This document shows positions 6,288 through 13,819 of a stretch of DNA of 29,202 bases, in pieces; positions within the stretch are counted from its first letter, which is position 1, and every line of letters starts with the position of its first letter. Position numbers and translations under genes: made by a program. The DNA is from Rhodoferax sp. UBA5149 (lineage in GTDB: Bacteria; Pseudomonadota; Gammaproteobacteria; Burkholderiales; Burkholderiaceae_C). The notes beneath the pieces are model-generated. The model had not been told where the DNA came from. It saw only the letters and a program-made list of their open reading frames with translations, and did no database searches. Location: NCBI RefSeq assembly GCF_002413825.1, contig NZ_DHXT01000131.1, positions 5,074-34,275 on the forward strand. The letters run 5' to 3'.

Positions 6288-7934
6288 TCAAGTTCGGGAA
6301 GACTTTCGAACCTGAGTTAACACGGCTTTAACCGTAGCAGTTTTTGATTTAACAGGACTTACTCGCGGGCCTGCTTTTGAGGCCGGCCTCTTCGTGGGAG
6401 TCACATGGGCGACTTTCTTCGCCTGATTGACCCGGGTTTTTCCGGGGTTTGCGAGAGCTATTTTTGGTTTGACCGTGGCGGCTGCGGCTGCGGCTTGCGC
6501 CTGGGCCATCAGCTGGCGCCCCTCCTCAAACGCCTGCATCAGCGCATCGGTCAAATCATGCACCTGCGGCATCGCCTTTTTGTCGGCAATCACGCCAAAG
6601 TCCACATAACCGGCGTAGGTCTGGATCGTGATGTTGAGCGCGACGCCGTGCACCACAATCGACATGGGATAGTAGGTGAGCATTCTCGCGCCCGCCAAAT
6701 AAAGAGAAACTTGCGGGCCGGGGACGTTGCTGATGACCAGATTGGCCAACATCGGCAAACGATGCGACAGGCCGGTGGCGCTGTAGGTCTTGAAGGCGGC
6801 TTTGGCCACGCCGCCGACGATCCACGGGGCGAGCAAAGACGGGTAATCGGTGGGGAGAAGTCCTTTCAGATCAACCATCGCGTTCTTGACCTTGGCGGTG
6901 GACGTCATGATGACTTTGAGGCGTTTCATCGGATTTGCGAACTGCGTACCGAGTTCCACCACGGTCATCGACGCCTGGGTGTTGAAGTCCTTGTTGCCTT
7001 CTTCCCTCAGACTGATGGGCATGGCGGCCAGCATCGATTTTTTCGGGATGCTGCCGTGTTGGCTCACATAGGTGCGTAGCGCGGTGGCGCAAAGCCACAA
7101 CAGGATGTCGTTGAACGAGCCGTTCACCGCCTTGGCCATGGCGCGACAGTCCGCAAATGGCAGGCGCGCCGTGCCGAATGTGCGCTCGGTCGTGACCGCC
7201 ACGTTGAAATCCGTCATGGGGGCCAGATGGAGTGGGGATTTGATCCCTGTCTTATGGCCGGGCCCGCCGAACGATTGTTTCAGCACCGTGCTGCCCAAGG
7301 CCTGGGCGGCTTGTGGCAGGGCCTTGATCAGCTTGACGTATTGCGCCAGTGAGCTGGAAAACACCGCGCCAATCATTTCACCCATCTTGAGATCGTGTTG
7401 TTCGCTACCTTGGCGCTGCTTGCCAGGGGGCGGCACTTCGCGTGGCGTGGCGCTGAGGTCCATGATGGCATTGGTCAGGACGGTGCCGCCCTTGCCGTCC
7501 AGCGTGGCGTGGTGGACCTTCGAATACAGACCCGCGCACAGGCTGCCATCGGGGCGTTCGATGCGCTCAAAAACATGGAGTTCCCACAAGGGTTGTCGAC
7601 GATCCATCAGTTGACTGTGCAGCACGGCGCATATTTCTTCGGCCTGGCGGAACGTCAAGGTTTTTCCCTTGACGCGTCGAATATGAAAGTCCAGGTCAAT
7701 ATCTTCGACCTGGATCCATACCGGGTGTCCCAGATCCAGCGGCATGAACTCAAGTTTGCGGCTGAAGACCGGCGCCAGATGCTGACGTCGTGCGATGTGC
7801 GCCTGTACCGCCTTGTGAAAACTGCCTTTGAAGTCCGGTGGCAGCTCATAAAGGCAAAACGACCCGATATGCATGGGCATCTCTGCCGTCTCAAGATAGA
7901 GGAATGTGGCGTCCAGGCCGCTGAGTGTGTCCAT
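6288..7934 (-). CDS. Wax ester synthase / diacylglycerol acyltransferase (WS/DGAT)
   Basis: The enzyme esterifies fatty alcohols or diacylglycerol with acyl-CoA to make storage lipid. The N-terminus MDTLSGLDATFLYLET is typical, PLWE follows at 115-118, and the catalytic motif HHATLDG is at 141-147. NDILL in the C-terminal domain is also a family motif. ATG 7934 is preceded by a strong ribosome site (CAGGAGATC); a longer frame to 7970 has no support. The last 61 residues (488-548) are odd: 16 Lys/Arg, no Asp/Glu, rich in Ala, Pro, Thr and Val, like a histone H1 or PhaF tail. The gene precedes and nearly overlaps the hydrolase and is divergent from the CheW-like gene. Confidence 0.92.
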   Translation of the reverse strand: MDTLSGLDATFLYLETAEMPMHIGSFCLYELPPDFKGSFHKAVQAHIARRQHLAPVFSRKLEFMPLDLGHPVWIQVEDIDLDFHIRRVKGKTLTFRQAEEICAVLHSQLMDRRQPLWELHVFERIERPDGSLCAGLYSKVHHATLDGKGGTVLTNAIMDLSATPREVPPPGKQRQGSEQHDLKMGEMIGAVFSSSLAQYVKLIKALPQAAQALGSTVLKQSFGGPGHKTGIKSPLHLAPMTDFNVAVTTERTFGTARLPFADCRAMAKAVNGSFNDILLWLCATALRTYVSQHGSIPKKSMLAAMPISLREEGNKDFNTQASMTVVELGTQFANPMKRLKVIMTSTAKVKNAMVDLKGLLPTDYPSLLAPWIVGGVAKAAFKTYSATGLSHRLPMLANLVISNVPGPQVSLYLAGARMLTYYPMSIVVHGVALNITIQTYAGYVDFGVIADKKAMPQVHDLTDALMQAFEEGRQLMAQAQAAAAAATVKPKIALANPGKTRVNQAKKVAHVTPTKRPASKAGPRVSPVKSKTATVKAVLTQVRKSSRT

Positions 7935-8048
7935 GATTTGATCTCCTGGCGCGAGGTTAACCTCTCGCACCCCGGCGCGCTACTGGGGTTTTGCCTTGCC
8001 CGTGTATCATGCGCCGACGGACCCACCCGCAGCAAAGGAACCGAAGCC

Positions 8049-8573
8049 ATGGAAACGACGCAGAAAAAAATCTCAAGCAGCTTTCAATCCGGCGCACCGG
8101 CAGCGCAAACCGTGGCGCATGGCGGTCAATATCTCACTTTGCGGCTCGGCAGCGAAGAATACGCGATCGATATCTTGCGCGTGCAGGAGATCCGCTCTTA
8201 TGAAGAGCCGACCCGCATGGTGAATGCGCCGGTGTTCATCAAGGGCGTGATCAATTTGCGCGGTGTCATCGTGCCGATTGTGGATCTGCGCCTCAAGCTC
8301 AATATCGCCAAGGTGGAGTACAACGAGTTCACGGTCGTCATCATTCTGAACGTGCGTGGCACGGTCATCGGTGCGGTGGTGGACGCGGTATCGGATGTGG
8401 TCACCCTGACGACGCAGTCCATCAAACCGGCGCCGCAGTTCGAAACCGCCATTGACTCCCGCTTCATCACCGGTTTGGCCAACGTGGGCGAACGCATGCT
8501 GATCGTGATGAACATGGAAGCCTTGATGAGCAACGCTGAAATGGGCATGGTGGCAGCCGCGGCGCATGCGTGA
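8049..8573 (+). CDS. CheW-like chemotaxis coupling protein
   Basis: A single CheW domain (about residues 24-165 of 174) links chemoreceptors to a CheA-type kinase. The segments YLTLRLGSEEYAIDILRVQE and GVINLRGVIVPIVDLR are diagnostic. The start at ATG 8049 follows AAAGGAA and agrees with the family length; upstream codons in the same frame are antisense to the wax ester synthase gene. No other chemotaxis gene is nearby, so this is an orphan copy that may serve a distant cluster. It is divergent from the WS/DGAT gene with 114 bp between start codons. Confidence 0.93.
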   Translation: METTQKKISSSFQSGAPAAQTVAHGGQYLTLRLGSEEYAIDILRVQEIRSYEEPTRMVNAPVFIKGVINLRGVIVPIVDLRLKLNIAKVEYNEFTVVIILNVRGTVIGAVVDAVSDVVTLTTQSIKPAPQFETAIDSRFITGLANVGERMLIVMNMEALMSNAEMGMVAAAAHA

Positions 8574-8590
8574 AGGGGTGTTCTGATCCT

Positions 8591-8648
8591 TTGCGGGACA
8601 GGCCCCGCAGCTACGCGCCACGAGCCAGCGCTGCCTCAACTGATTAAA
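8591..8648. repeat. Interspersed repeat family 2, copy 1
   Basis: TTGCGGGACAG opens this copy, and CGAGCCAGCGCTG with ACTGATTAA closes it, as in the copy at 11568-11623. The ends are partly self-complementary. It holds the stop codon (TAA, 8644-8646) of the leftward FemAB-like gene. Confidence 0.6.
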
Positions 8649-9849
8649 CGTGGGCCTTGAAGGGGCTGCGCTGACCCAGGTCGTCAAGGTACTGGCCAAT
8701 GCCTTGACCTTCGCGTTCCAGAAACCGTTCCACCGCATCGGCAAACGCCGGATGCGCCAGCCAGTGGGCGCTGCTGATTTTGACGGGCAGCAGGGCTCGT
8801 GCCATTTTGTGCTCACCCTGCGCGCCGCCCTCAAACCGTTGGTAGCCGTGCGCAATGCACCAGGCCAGCGGCTGGTAGTAACAGGCCTCAAAGTGCAGGC
8901 AGTCCACCCGCTCCAGCGCTCCCCAGTAGCGCCCGTAGGCGACGGCCTCTACTTCTTCTAAGCTATTTAGACCTCCAGCCCCCGTGGACTTTGCGCTGAC
9001 AGCTATTAAACTTGTAGCAATGGCGTGTCCTTGACGCTCCGCCACAAACAGCAGCCAGTTCTCAGGCATGGTGCTGGCCATACGCCGGAAAAAGTCACGA
9101 GGCAGATAAGGTGCGTTGCCGTGCTCCAGATAGGTGCGCTCGTAGCAGCGGTAGAAAAAATCCCAGTCCTGCCGGGTAATGGCTTGACCCAGCGACCAGC
9201 GGAAGGTGACGCCTGCGTCAGCTACTTTGCGTCGTTCCTGGCGAATCTTTTTGCGTTTTTCCTGAGACAGGGACGCCAGAAAACCGTCGAAGTCAGCGTA
9301 GGCCGGGTTTGTGTTGGTCCAGTGAAATTGCACCGTGTGGCGCTGCATCATGCCGGCATCGGCACAGGCCGGGAGATCGTCGTCGCCGGCGAACAGCACG
9401 TGCAGGGAAGACAGTCCTTGCGCTTCGCACCACTGAATGATGGCCTTGGCCAGCACGGCCCGATCAGCGGCGCTGCGTGCCATCAAGCGGGTACCGGGCA
9501 CGGGTGTGAAGGGGACCGACACCACCGCTTTGGGGTAATAGGCCAGGCCATGCTGTGCATAGGCGTTGGCCCAGGCGTGGTCAAACACATACTCGCCGTA
9601 GGAGTGGGCTTTGAGGTAAAGAGCGCAGGCGCCCACCAGGGTACCGTTGCGTTCCAGCAGGATGAAGCGCGGCGTCCAGCCGGTCTCGGGTGTGGCACTG
9701 CCGCTGGCGTGGAGCGCCGCCAGGTACTCGTGTCGCATGAAGGGCGTGGGCGCGGCCTGCCAACTCAATAGTTCGTTCCAGTCTGCGCTATTCACTTCAT
9801 CGGGTGAGTTCAGTACCCGGATGACATAATCGTTCGACTCGTGCTTCAC
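8644..9849 (-). CDS. GNAT/FemAB-like N-acyltransferase (COG3146/DUF482-type)
   Basis: About 401 residues resembling the COG3146 family of predicted N-acyltransferases. The segments FDHAWANAYAQHGLAYYPK, SQEKRKKIRQERRKV, YLPRDFF and VAYGRYWGA are characteristic; the substrate of this family is unknown to me. The start is uncertain. GTG 9849 has GGGAA just upstream and leaves 31 bp to the divergent nadE. ATG 9882 would overlap the nadE start codon. Interspersed repeat copy B lies in frame at about residues 277-298, giving an insertion rich in Ser, Ala and Gly between ATSLIA and VAYGRYW, where homologues are, as I recall, shorter. The stop codon is supplied by a copy of repeat family 2. Confidence 0.83.
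   Translation of the reverse strand: MKHESNDYVIRVLNSPDEVNSADWNELLSWQAAPTPFMRHEYLAALHASGSATPETGWTPRFILLERNGTLVGACALYLKAHSYGEYVFDHAWANAYAQHGLAYYPKAVVSVPFTPVPGTRLMARSAADRAVLAKAIIQWCEAQGLSSLHVLFAGDDDLPACADAGMMQRHTVQFHWTNTNPAYADFDGFLASLSQEKRKKIRQERRKVADAGVTFRWSLGQAITRQDWDFFYRCYERTYLEHGNAPYLPRDFFRRMASTMPENWLLFVAERQGHAIATSLIAVSAKSTGAGGLNSLEEVEAVAYGRYWGALERVDCLHFEACYYQPLAWCIAHGYQRFEGGAQGEHKMARALLPVKISSAHWLAHPAFADAVERFLEREGQGIGQYLDDLGQRSPFKAHV
8957..9021 (-). repeat. Interspersed repeat family 1, copy B (in frame in coding sequence)
   Basis: On the minus strand it reads TTGCTA, then AATAGCTGTCAGCGC, TCCACGGGGGCT, GGAGGTCTAAA. These blocks match copy D at 25336-25395 and copy A. It lies wholly within the FemAB-like gene without breaking the frame. 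Confidence 0.7.
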
Positions 9850-9880
9850 TTGTTTCCCATTCTTTTCACACCTGCGCTCC

Positions 9881-11557
9881 ATGACACTCAAACTCTGCGT
9901 TGCCCAACTCAATTTCGTGGTGGGCGACTTGGCTGGCAACTCGCAAAAAATCATCGACGCAGCGCGCTCGGCCTACGCTGACGGGGTCCGCCTGTTGCTG
10001 ACGCCGGAACTCTCCATTTGCGGCTACGCGGCGGAAGACCTGTTTTTGCGCCCCGCTTTCATCACCGCCTGTGATGATGCCGTGAAAACAGTGGCCCGCG
10101 AGCTGGCTGGGTTAAAAGACATGACCGTGGTGGTCGGGCACCCGACGGGGGGCGACAGCCGAACCCGCTCGGTGGCGGTGCAAAGCCGTCACAACGCCGC
10201 CAGCGTGTTGTGCGAGGGCGCGGTGCTGGCCACCTACGCCAAGCGGGAATTGCCCAACTACCAGGTGTTCGACGAGCGACGCTATTTCACGCCGGGCCAG
10301 GGCGTGTGCGTGTTTGAAGCCGGTGCAGCGGGCAACAAGATCAAGGTGGGTCTATTGATCTGCGAGGACGCCTGGTTTGAAGAGCCCGCGAGGTTAAGCA
10401 AAGAGGCCGGTGCCGAGCTGCTGGCCGTCATCAACGCGTCGCCGTTTCATGTGGGCAAGGGCGATGAGCGCGAGCAAATGATGCGCATCCGGGTCCAGGC
10501 CTGTGGCTTGCCGCTGGTGTATGCGCATCTGGTGGGGGGGCAGGACGAAGTGGTGTTTGAAGGCCACTCGTTTGCCCTCAACGCCGACGGCGCGGTCGCC
10601 GGGCGCGCCCCAAGTTTTATAGAAAATATGTTTGTAGCCCTCGTCCATCGGGCACAAGCCGCTATTCATTTGGTAGCAAACGTGGCGCCTGAGCGGTCTC
10701 CCGAAGCCGACCTGTGGGACGCGCTGGTGCTGGGTGTGCGCGACTACATCGGAAAAAACGGCTTCCCCAGCGTGATTCTGGGCTTGTCGGGCGGCATTGA
10801 CTCGGCCCTGGTACTGGCCGTGGCGGTCGACGCCTTGGGCAAGGACCGGGTTCGCACCGTCATGATGCCCTCGCCCTATACCGCTGACATCAGCTGGATT
10901 GACGCGCGTGACATGGCGGAGCGCCTGGGCGTGCGTTACGACGAAATTTCGATCGTGCCGGAGTTCGAAGCCTTCAAAAAATCTTTGGCGGGTGAGTTCA
11001 AGGGCCTGGCGGAAGACGCGACGGAAGAGAATATTCAGGCCCGCATTCGGGGCACGCTGCTGATGGCGCTTTCCAACAAATTTGGCAGCATCGTGCTGAC
11101 GACCGGCAACAAGTCCGAGATGGCCACCGGTTATTGCACGCTCTACGGCGACATGGCGGGGGGCTTTGCCGTGATCAAGGACCTGGCCAAAACCACGGTG
11201 TTCCGGCTGGCACGCTGGCGCAACGCCAACGATCCGTACGGCACCGGGCGCGAGCCGATTCCGGAGCGCATCATCACCCGCCCGCCCAGCGCCGAATTGC
11301 GCCCTGACCAGACGGACCAGGACAGTTTGCCGGCCTATGAGGTACTCGATGCGATTCTGGAACGGTATATGGAGAATGACCAAAGCATCGAGGGCATCAT
11401 CGCGGCGGGGTTTGCCCGAGCTGATGTGGAAAAGGTGACGCGCCTGATCAAGATCAACGAATACAAGCGGCGTCAGGCGCCGGTGGGGATTCGTGTGACC
11501 CACCGCAGCTTCGGCAAGGATTGGCGTTATCCTATTACCAATCGCTTTCGCGCTTGA
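9881..11557 (+). CDS. nadE: Glutamine-dependent NAD+ synthetase
   Basis: The enzyme amidates nicotinic acid adenine dinucleotide to NAD+ using ATP and glutamine. The N-terminal nitrilase-type glutaminase domain has the Glu-Lys-Cys triad at E43 (TPELSICGY), K121 (YAKRELPNY) and C161 (LLICEDAWF). The C-terminal synthetase domain has the PP-loop SGGIDS (303-308). The full length is 558 residues. No good ribosome site precedes ATG 9881, so it may be leaderless or start slightly differently. The interdomain linker at about 246-267 is encoded by interspersed repeat copy C and looks unlike the family consensus. It is followed by the PII gene, a linkage known from other proteobacteria, where PII modulates NAD synthetase. 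Confidence 0.96.
   Translation: MTLKLCVAQLNFVVGDLAGNSQKIIDAARSAYADGVRLLLTPELSICGYAAEDLFLRPAFITACDDAVKTVARELAGLKDMTVVVGHPTGGDSRTRSVAVQSRHNAASVLCEGAVLATYAKRELPNYQVFDERRYFTPGQGVCVFEAGAAGNKIKVGLLICEDAWFEEPARLSKEAGAELLAVINASPFHVGKGDEREQMMRIRVQACGLPLVYAHLVGGQDEVVFEGHSFALNADGAVAGRAPSFIENMFVALVHRAQAAIHLVANVAPERSPEADLWDALVLGVRDYIGKNGFPSVILGLSGGIDSALVLAVAVDALGKDRVRTVMMPSPYTADISWIDARDMAERLGVRYDEISIVPEFEAFKKSLAGEFKGLAEDATEENIQARIRGTLLMALSNKFGSIVLTTGNKSEMATGYCTLYGDMAGGFAVIKDLAKTTVFRLARWRNANDPYGTGREPIPERIITRPPSAELRPDQTDQDSLPAYEVLDAILERYMENDQSIEGIIAAGFARADVEKVTRLIKINEYKRRQAPVGIRVTHRSFGKDWRYPITNRFRA
10612..10681 (-). repeat. Interspersed repeat family 1, copy C (in frame in nadE)
   Basis: On the minus strand it contains TTTGCTACC, GAATAGCGGC, a degraded GACGAGGGCT block and a T-rich end. 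It is the most diverged of the four copies and is fully open in the nadE frame, in the linker between glutaminase and synthetase domains. Confidence 0.55.
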
Positions 11558-11567
11558 AAATGAAACA

Positions 11568-11623
11568 TTGCGGGACAGACCATGGCTACGCATAGCGAGC
11601 CAGCGCTGTCCCGAACTGATTAA
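11568..11623. repeat. Interspersed repeat family 2, copy 2
   Basis: TTGCGGGACAGACC at the left and GCGCTGTCCCGAACTGATTAA at the right repeat the copy at 8591-8648. CGGGACAG and CTGTCCCG are complementary, so RNA from this region can fold. It fills most of the nadE-glnB gap and ends just before the glnB ribosome site. Confidence 0.65.
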
Positions 11624-11634
11624 CGGAGTTAAAT

Positions 11635-11973
11635 ATGAAACAGATCACCGCCATAGTTAAACCATTCAAACTCGAAGAAGTGCGCGAAGCACTGGCCGAG
11701 TGTGGTGTCACCGGACTCACCGTGACCGAGGTCAAGGGTTTTGGGCGCCAGAAAGGCCATACCGAGCTCTACCGCGGTGCCGAGTATGTGGTTGACTTCC
11801 TGCCCAAGGTCAAGGTGGAAGTGGTGGTGAAGACCGACGATGTGGATCGTTGCGTGGACGCGATCGTGAAGGCGGCCCACACTGGCAAGATCGGTGACGG
11901 CAAGATATTTGTGACCAGCGTGGAGCGCGTGGTGCGAATCCGTACCGGCGAGGAAGATGAGTCGGCTATTTAA
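11635..11973 (+). CDS. glnB: Nitrogen regulatory protein PII
   Basis: This 112-residue trimeric signal protein senses 2-oxoglutarate and ATP/ADP and is uridylylated when nitrogen is scarce. MKQITAIVKPFKLEEVREAL is the classic N-terminus. The T-loop segment GHTELYRGAEYVVDFLPK carries the uridylylation site Y51. The C-terminal signature TGKIGDGKIFV is intact. A ribosome site (CGGAG) precedes ATG 11635. No ammonium transporter gene is adjacent, which favours GlnB over GlnK. It follows nadE with 77 bp between them, which are filled by a repeat. Confidence 0.95.
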   Translation: MKQITAIVKPFKLEEVREALAECGVTGLTVTEVKGFGRQKGHTELYRGAEYVVDFLPKVKVEVVVKTDDVDRCVDAIVKAAHTGKIGDGKIFVTSVERVVRIRTGEEDESAI

Positions 11974-12176
11974 ACCTCATCAAGCCGAGGCGCGGGCGAG
12001 AGACCTGCCGCCTGCACCAGTTCCTTGAGCAGGGACGCCGGGACGGCGTCCGAGCGGATTTATTCCGTTTGCCAATCGCCCAGGAACGGCTGTTCAACCG
12101 ACGTTTCCAGAAAATCCAGTAGCCCGTTGTAGTAGCCAGCGGTGTTCAAAAGTCCTATCGGTTCTATCGACCCACG
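11970..12176 (-). pseudogene. Remnant of a LOG-family (TIGR00730) protein C-terminus
   Basis: A minus-strand frame from about 12176 reads EPIGLLNTAGYYNGLLDFL and then TSVEQPFLGDW, which I recognise as the conserved C-terminal part of LOG-family nucleotide phosphoribohydrolases. A TAA at 12060-12062 interrupts it, yet the same frame resumes with SLLKELVQAAGL, also typical of that C-terminus, and stops at 11970. The N-terminal two thirds, including the catalytic PGGxGTxxE region, are missing; that space is taken by the RDD gene, whose 3' end overlaps the remnant. This is a decayed fragment and not an active gene. Confidence 0.6.
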
Positions 12177-12658
12177 CGAGGGGTTGAAACGAGCCGGGTG
12201 CCCGCCAGTTCGTCGTGCCAAAACTGCTGTTGCGGATGAAAGCGACTCAGGATAGCCCATACGGCCACCCAACCGACGACGATGACGATAGATTCAGCGC
12301 CCGACAGTTTCAAGAGTGCGGACACCGCCAGCGCCGGCAGAAACCAGAGCCAACTCATTAAATAGCGAAGCAACGCGCGGGCTTGTGTGATGGGTTGACC
12401 AGAGCGATTCACAACCCGGATGTCCCAGGTTTTCATGGCCAGGGTTTGCCCCTTGGCCCACAGCCACACGAAATAGATGCCGAAAATAACGAATAAAAAT
12501 GCTTGAAGGGCATGGCGGTTCTCCATGGCGTTGCGCGTTTGGCTCAGGGTACCAAACAGATAGCCAGCAATGAAAGCCACGCCAAACATCAACATGCCTT
12601 CATACAGCCAGCAGGCCATACGGCGGGCAAGACCGGGGGTCTTCAACTCGGGGTTCAT
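12164..12658 (-). CDS. RDD-family membrane protein
   Basis: The protein has 164 residues with helices at about 20-37, 50-67, 96-115 and 120-138. The family hallmarks are LARRMACWLYEG near the start (the Arg and acidic residue of RDD) and GQTLAMKTWDIRVV in the middle. RDD proteins are inner-membrane proteins of largely unknown function; some are proposed transporters. The ATG at 12658 gives the standard N-terminus. It follows the DUF3106 gene by 20 bp and is probably in one transcript with the sigma factor genes. Its last codons overlap the LOG remnant, so the original C-terminus may be altered. Confidence 0.85.
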   Translation of the reverse strand: MNPELKTPGLARRMACWLYEGMLMFGVAFIAGYLFGTLSQTRNAMENRHALQAFLFVIFGIYFVWLWAKGQTLAMKTWDIRVVNRSGQPITQARALLRYLMSWLWFLPALAVSALLKLSGAESIVIVVGWVAVWAILSRFHPQQQFWHDELAGTRLVSTPRVGR

Positions 12659-12678
12659 CCAGCCAACACCTGTGTCAT

Positions 12679-13380
12679 TCAGTTTTTCTGCGCGGGTGCA
12701 GGTTCAACCGGCGGCTGTGGATGCGGCAGCAGTGTGTTGTGATTCAGCGCTTGGCTGGCGGTAGATATTCTTGACGTTGGCGTTGATGTCTGCCTGGTCA
12801 TGGGGACTACCGTCAATTTTTGAGGCGGGACAGGTTTCGCAGCCGCAGCGGCACCGGCCGGTTTGGGGGGGGCCGAAATCGCCAGTTTTTTCTTTTCTTC
12901 AGGGCTGAGTGCCTGGTAGGCTTGCCAGGTGGCCGTCTTTTGGGTGGGGGAGAGTTGCTTGGACCGGGCAAAATTCAATCGTGCCTGATTACGCTGCTGC
13001 TGGCTAAGCGACACCCATTCGGTCATGCGGCTGTGCAGCTTGGCCTGCTCCATCGGCGCCAAGTTTGGATAATTCTTGGCGATGGCGATCCATTTCCGTT
13101 TTTGAGCTTCTCCCAGGGTATTCCAGTTTGCAGCCAAAGGCTTGAGTGACAATTGCTGCGAGGGCGTCAGGTATTGCCAGGCTGGTTTGGAAGAAATCTT
13201 CGGAGTGCCCGAATTGGTTGCCAAGGCGACTGAATTGGACGACTTCACGGAAGATTGCGCCAAGGCGCAGGATGCTGATGCACTTAAAGCCGCCAGAAAA
13301 CAAAAAGCGAGCCCAAAAGACAGCGCATTCGCGATGAATGGATGGTTGTGTTGATCAGAGGTCCGCAGGAACATCGCCAT
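12679..13380 (-). CDS. DUF3106-type secreted protein
   Basis: The 233-residue protein has a signal peptide (FGLAFCFLAALSASASCALA, cleavage near ALA-QS). Its central region has repeated short helices: WQYLTPSQQLSLKPLAANW, KRKWIAIAKNYPNLAPMEQ, RMTEWVSLSQQQRNQARLN. This spacing of Trp, Leu-Ser/Thr-Pro and Gln-Gln is what I know of DUF3106. The C-terminal 60 residues are Pro/Ala/Thr-rich and low in complexity. ATG 13380 starts just after the stop of the DUF3619 gene; ATG 13374 is equally possible. It is probably periplasmic. The function is unknown, but the operon suggests a link to the sigma factor. Confidence 0.8.
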   Translation of the reverse strand: MAMFLRTSDQHNHPFIANALSFGLAFCFLAALSASASCALAQSSVKSSNSVALATNSGTPKISSKPAWQYLTPSQQLSLKPLAANWNTLGEAQKRKWIAIAKNYPNLAPMEQAKLHSRMTEWVSLSQQQRNQARLNFARSKQLSPTQKTATWQAYQALSPEEKKKLAISAPPKPAGAAAAAKPVPPQKLTVVPMTRQTSTPTSRISTASQALNHNTLLPHPQPPVEPAPAQKN

Positions 13381-13387
13381 GTCCAAG

Positions 13388-13819
13388 CTACTGACTCTGT
13401 CCCGCACTGATCTTGAGAAATTGTGTAAAACCCGGGTCTGTATAAGCCGCCGGAGGCAAATCATCTGTCAATAGCGCGGCATCAATTTCGGCAATCTCGC
13501 TGGCGCGATTCTCATTTTGAATGACATTGATGGCGATCAGGCCAATAACCAAGGCCAACAGGGGAATGGCCGCCGCCACGCGACCCCACCAACCGAGATC
13601 CTCATGTCCAAACGTGAGCGTTCCCGTGTCGCCAGACAGCGCCACGCTGGTGGCAGTCCGGACGACGGCAACCTTTCGTTTGCTCAATGCCTGCGCTCGA
13701 GCGGCGCGCAAACGCTCTGAAATGTCGTAGGGGAGGTCGTCCGCTGCGTCAGACAGACGCGCCGTCACCAACAACCCGAAACGGTCTTGTGCAAGTTGAT
13801 TTTGATACGAATTGGTCAT
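13388..13819 (-). CDS. DUF3619-type single-pass membrane protein, possible anti-sigma factor
   Basis: The protein has 143 residues: a cytoplasmic-looking N-terminus (1-79), one membrane helix (about 81-100) and a short acidic outer segment. It resembles DUF3619 proteins found next to ECF-like sigma genes in Burkholderiales. ATG 13819 overlaps the sigma factor stop in an ATGA, which implies coupled translation. Size, topology and coupling fit an anti-sigma factor that holds the sigma at the membrane; this is inference, as no zinc anti-sigma motif is visible. The last codons carry a short match to repeat family 2 (13397-13411). Confidence 0.78.
   Translation of the reverse strand: MTNSYQNQLAQDRFGLLVTARLSDAADDLPYDISERLRAARAQALSKRKVAVVRTATSVALSGDTGTLTFGHEDLGWWGRVAAAIPLLALVIGLIAINVIQNENRASEIAEIDAALLTDDLPPAAYTDPGFTQFLKISAGQSQ
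13397..13411. repeat. Possible partial copy of repeat family 2
   Basis: CTGTCCCGCACTGAT matches the right end of the 11568-11623 copy (CTGTCCCGAACTGAT) at 14 of 15 bases. It lies at the 3' end of the DUF3619 gene. The match is short, so chance is not excluded. Confidence 0.35.

Noticed and set aside
7395..8048. N-terminal extension of the CheW-like frame
   Set aside because: It is antisense to the WS/DGAT gene and has no CheW similarity; ATG 8049 has a ribosome site and gives the family length.
10394..11593. Minus-strand open frame antisense to nadE
   Set aside because: No recognisable motif and typical shadow composition; nadE carries all catalytic residues.
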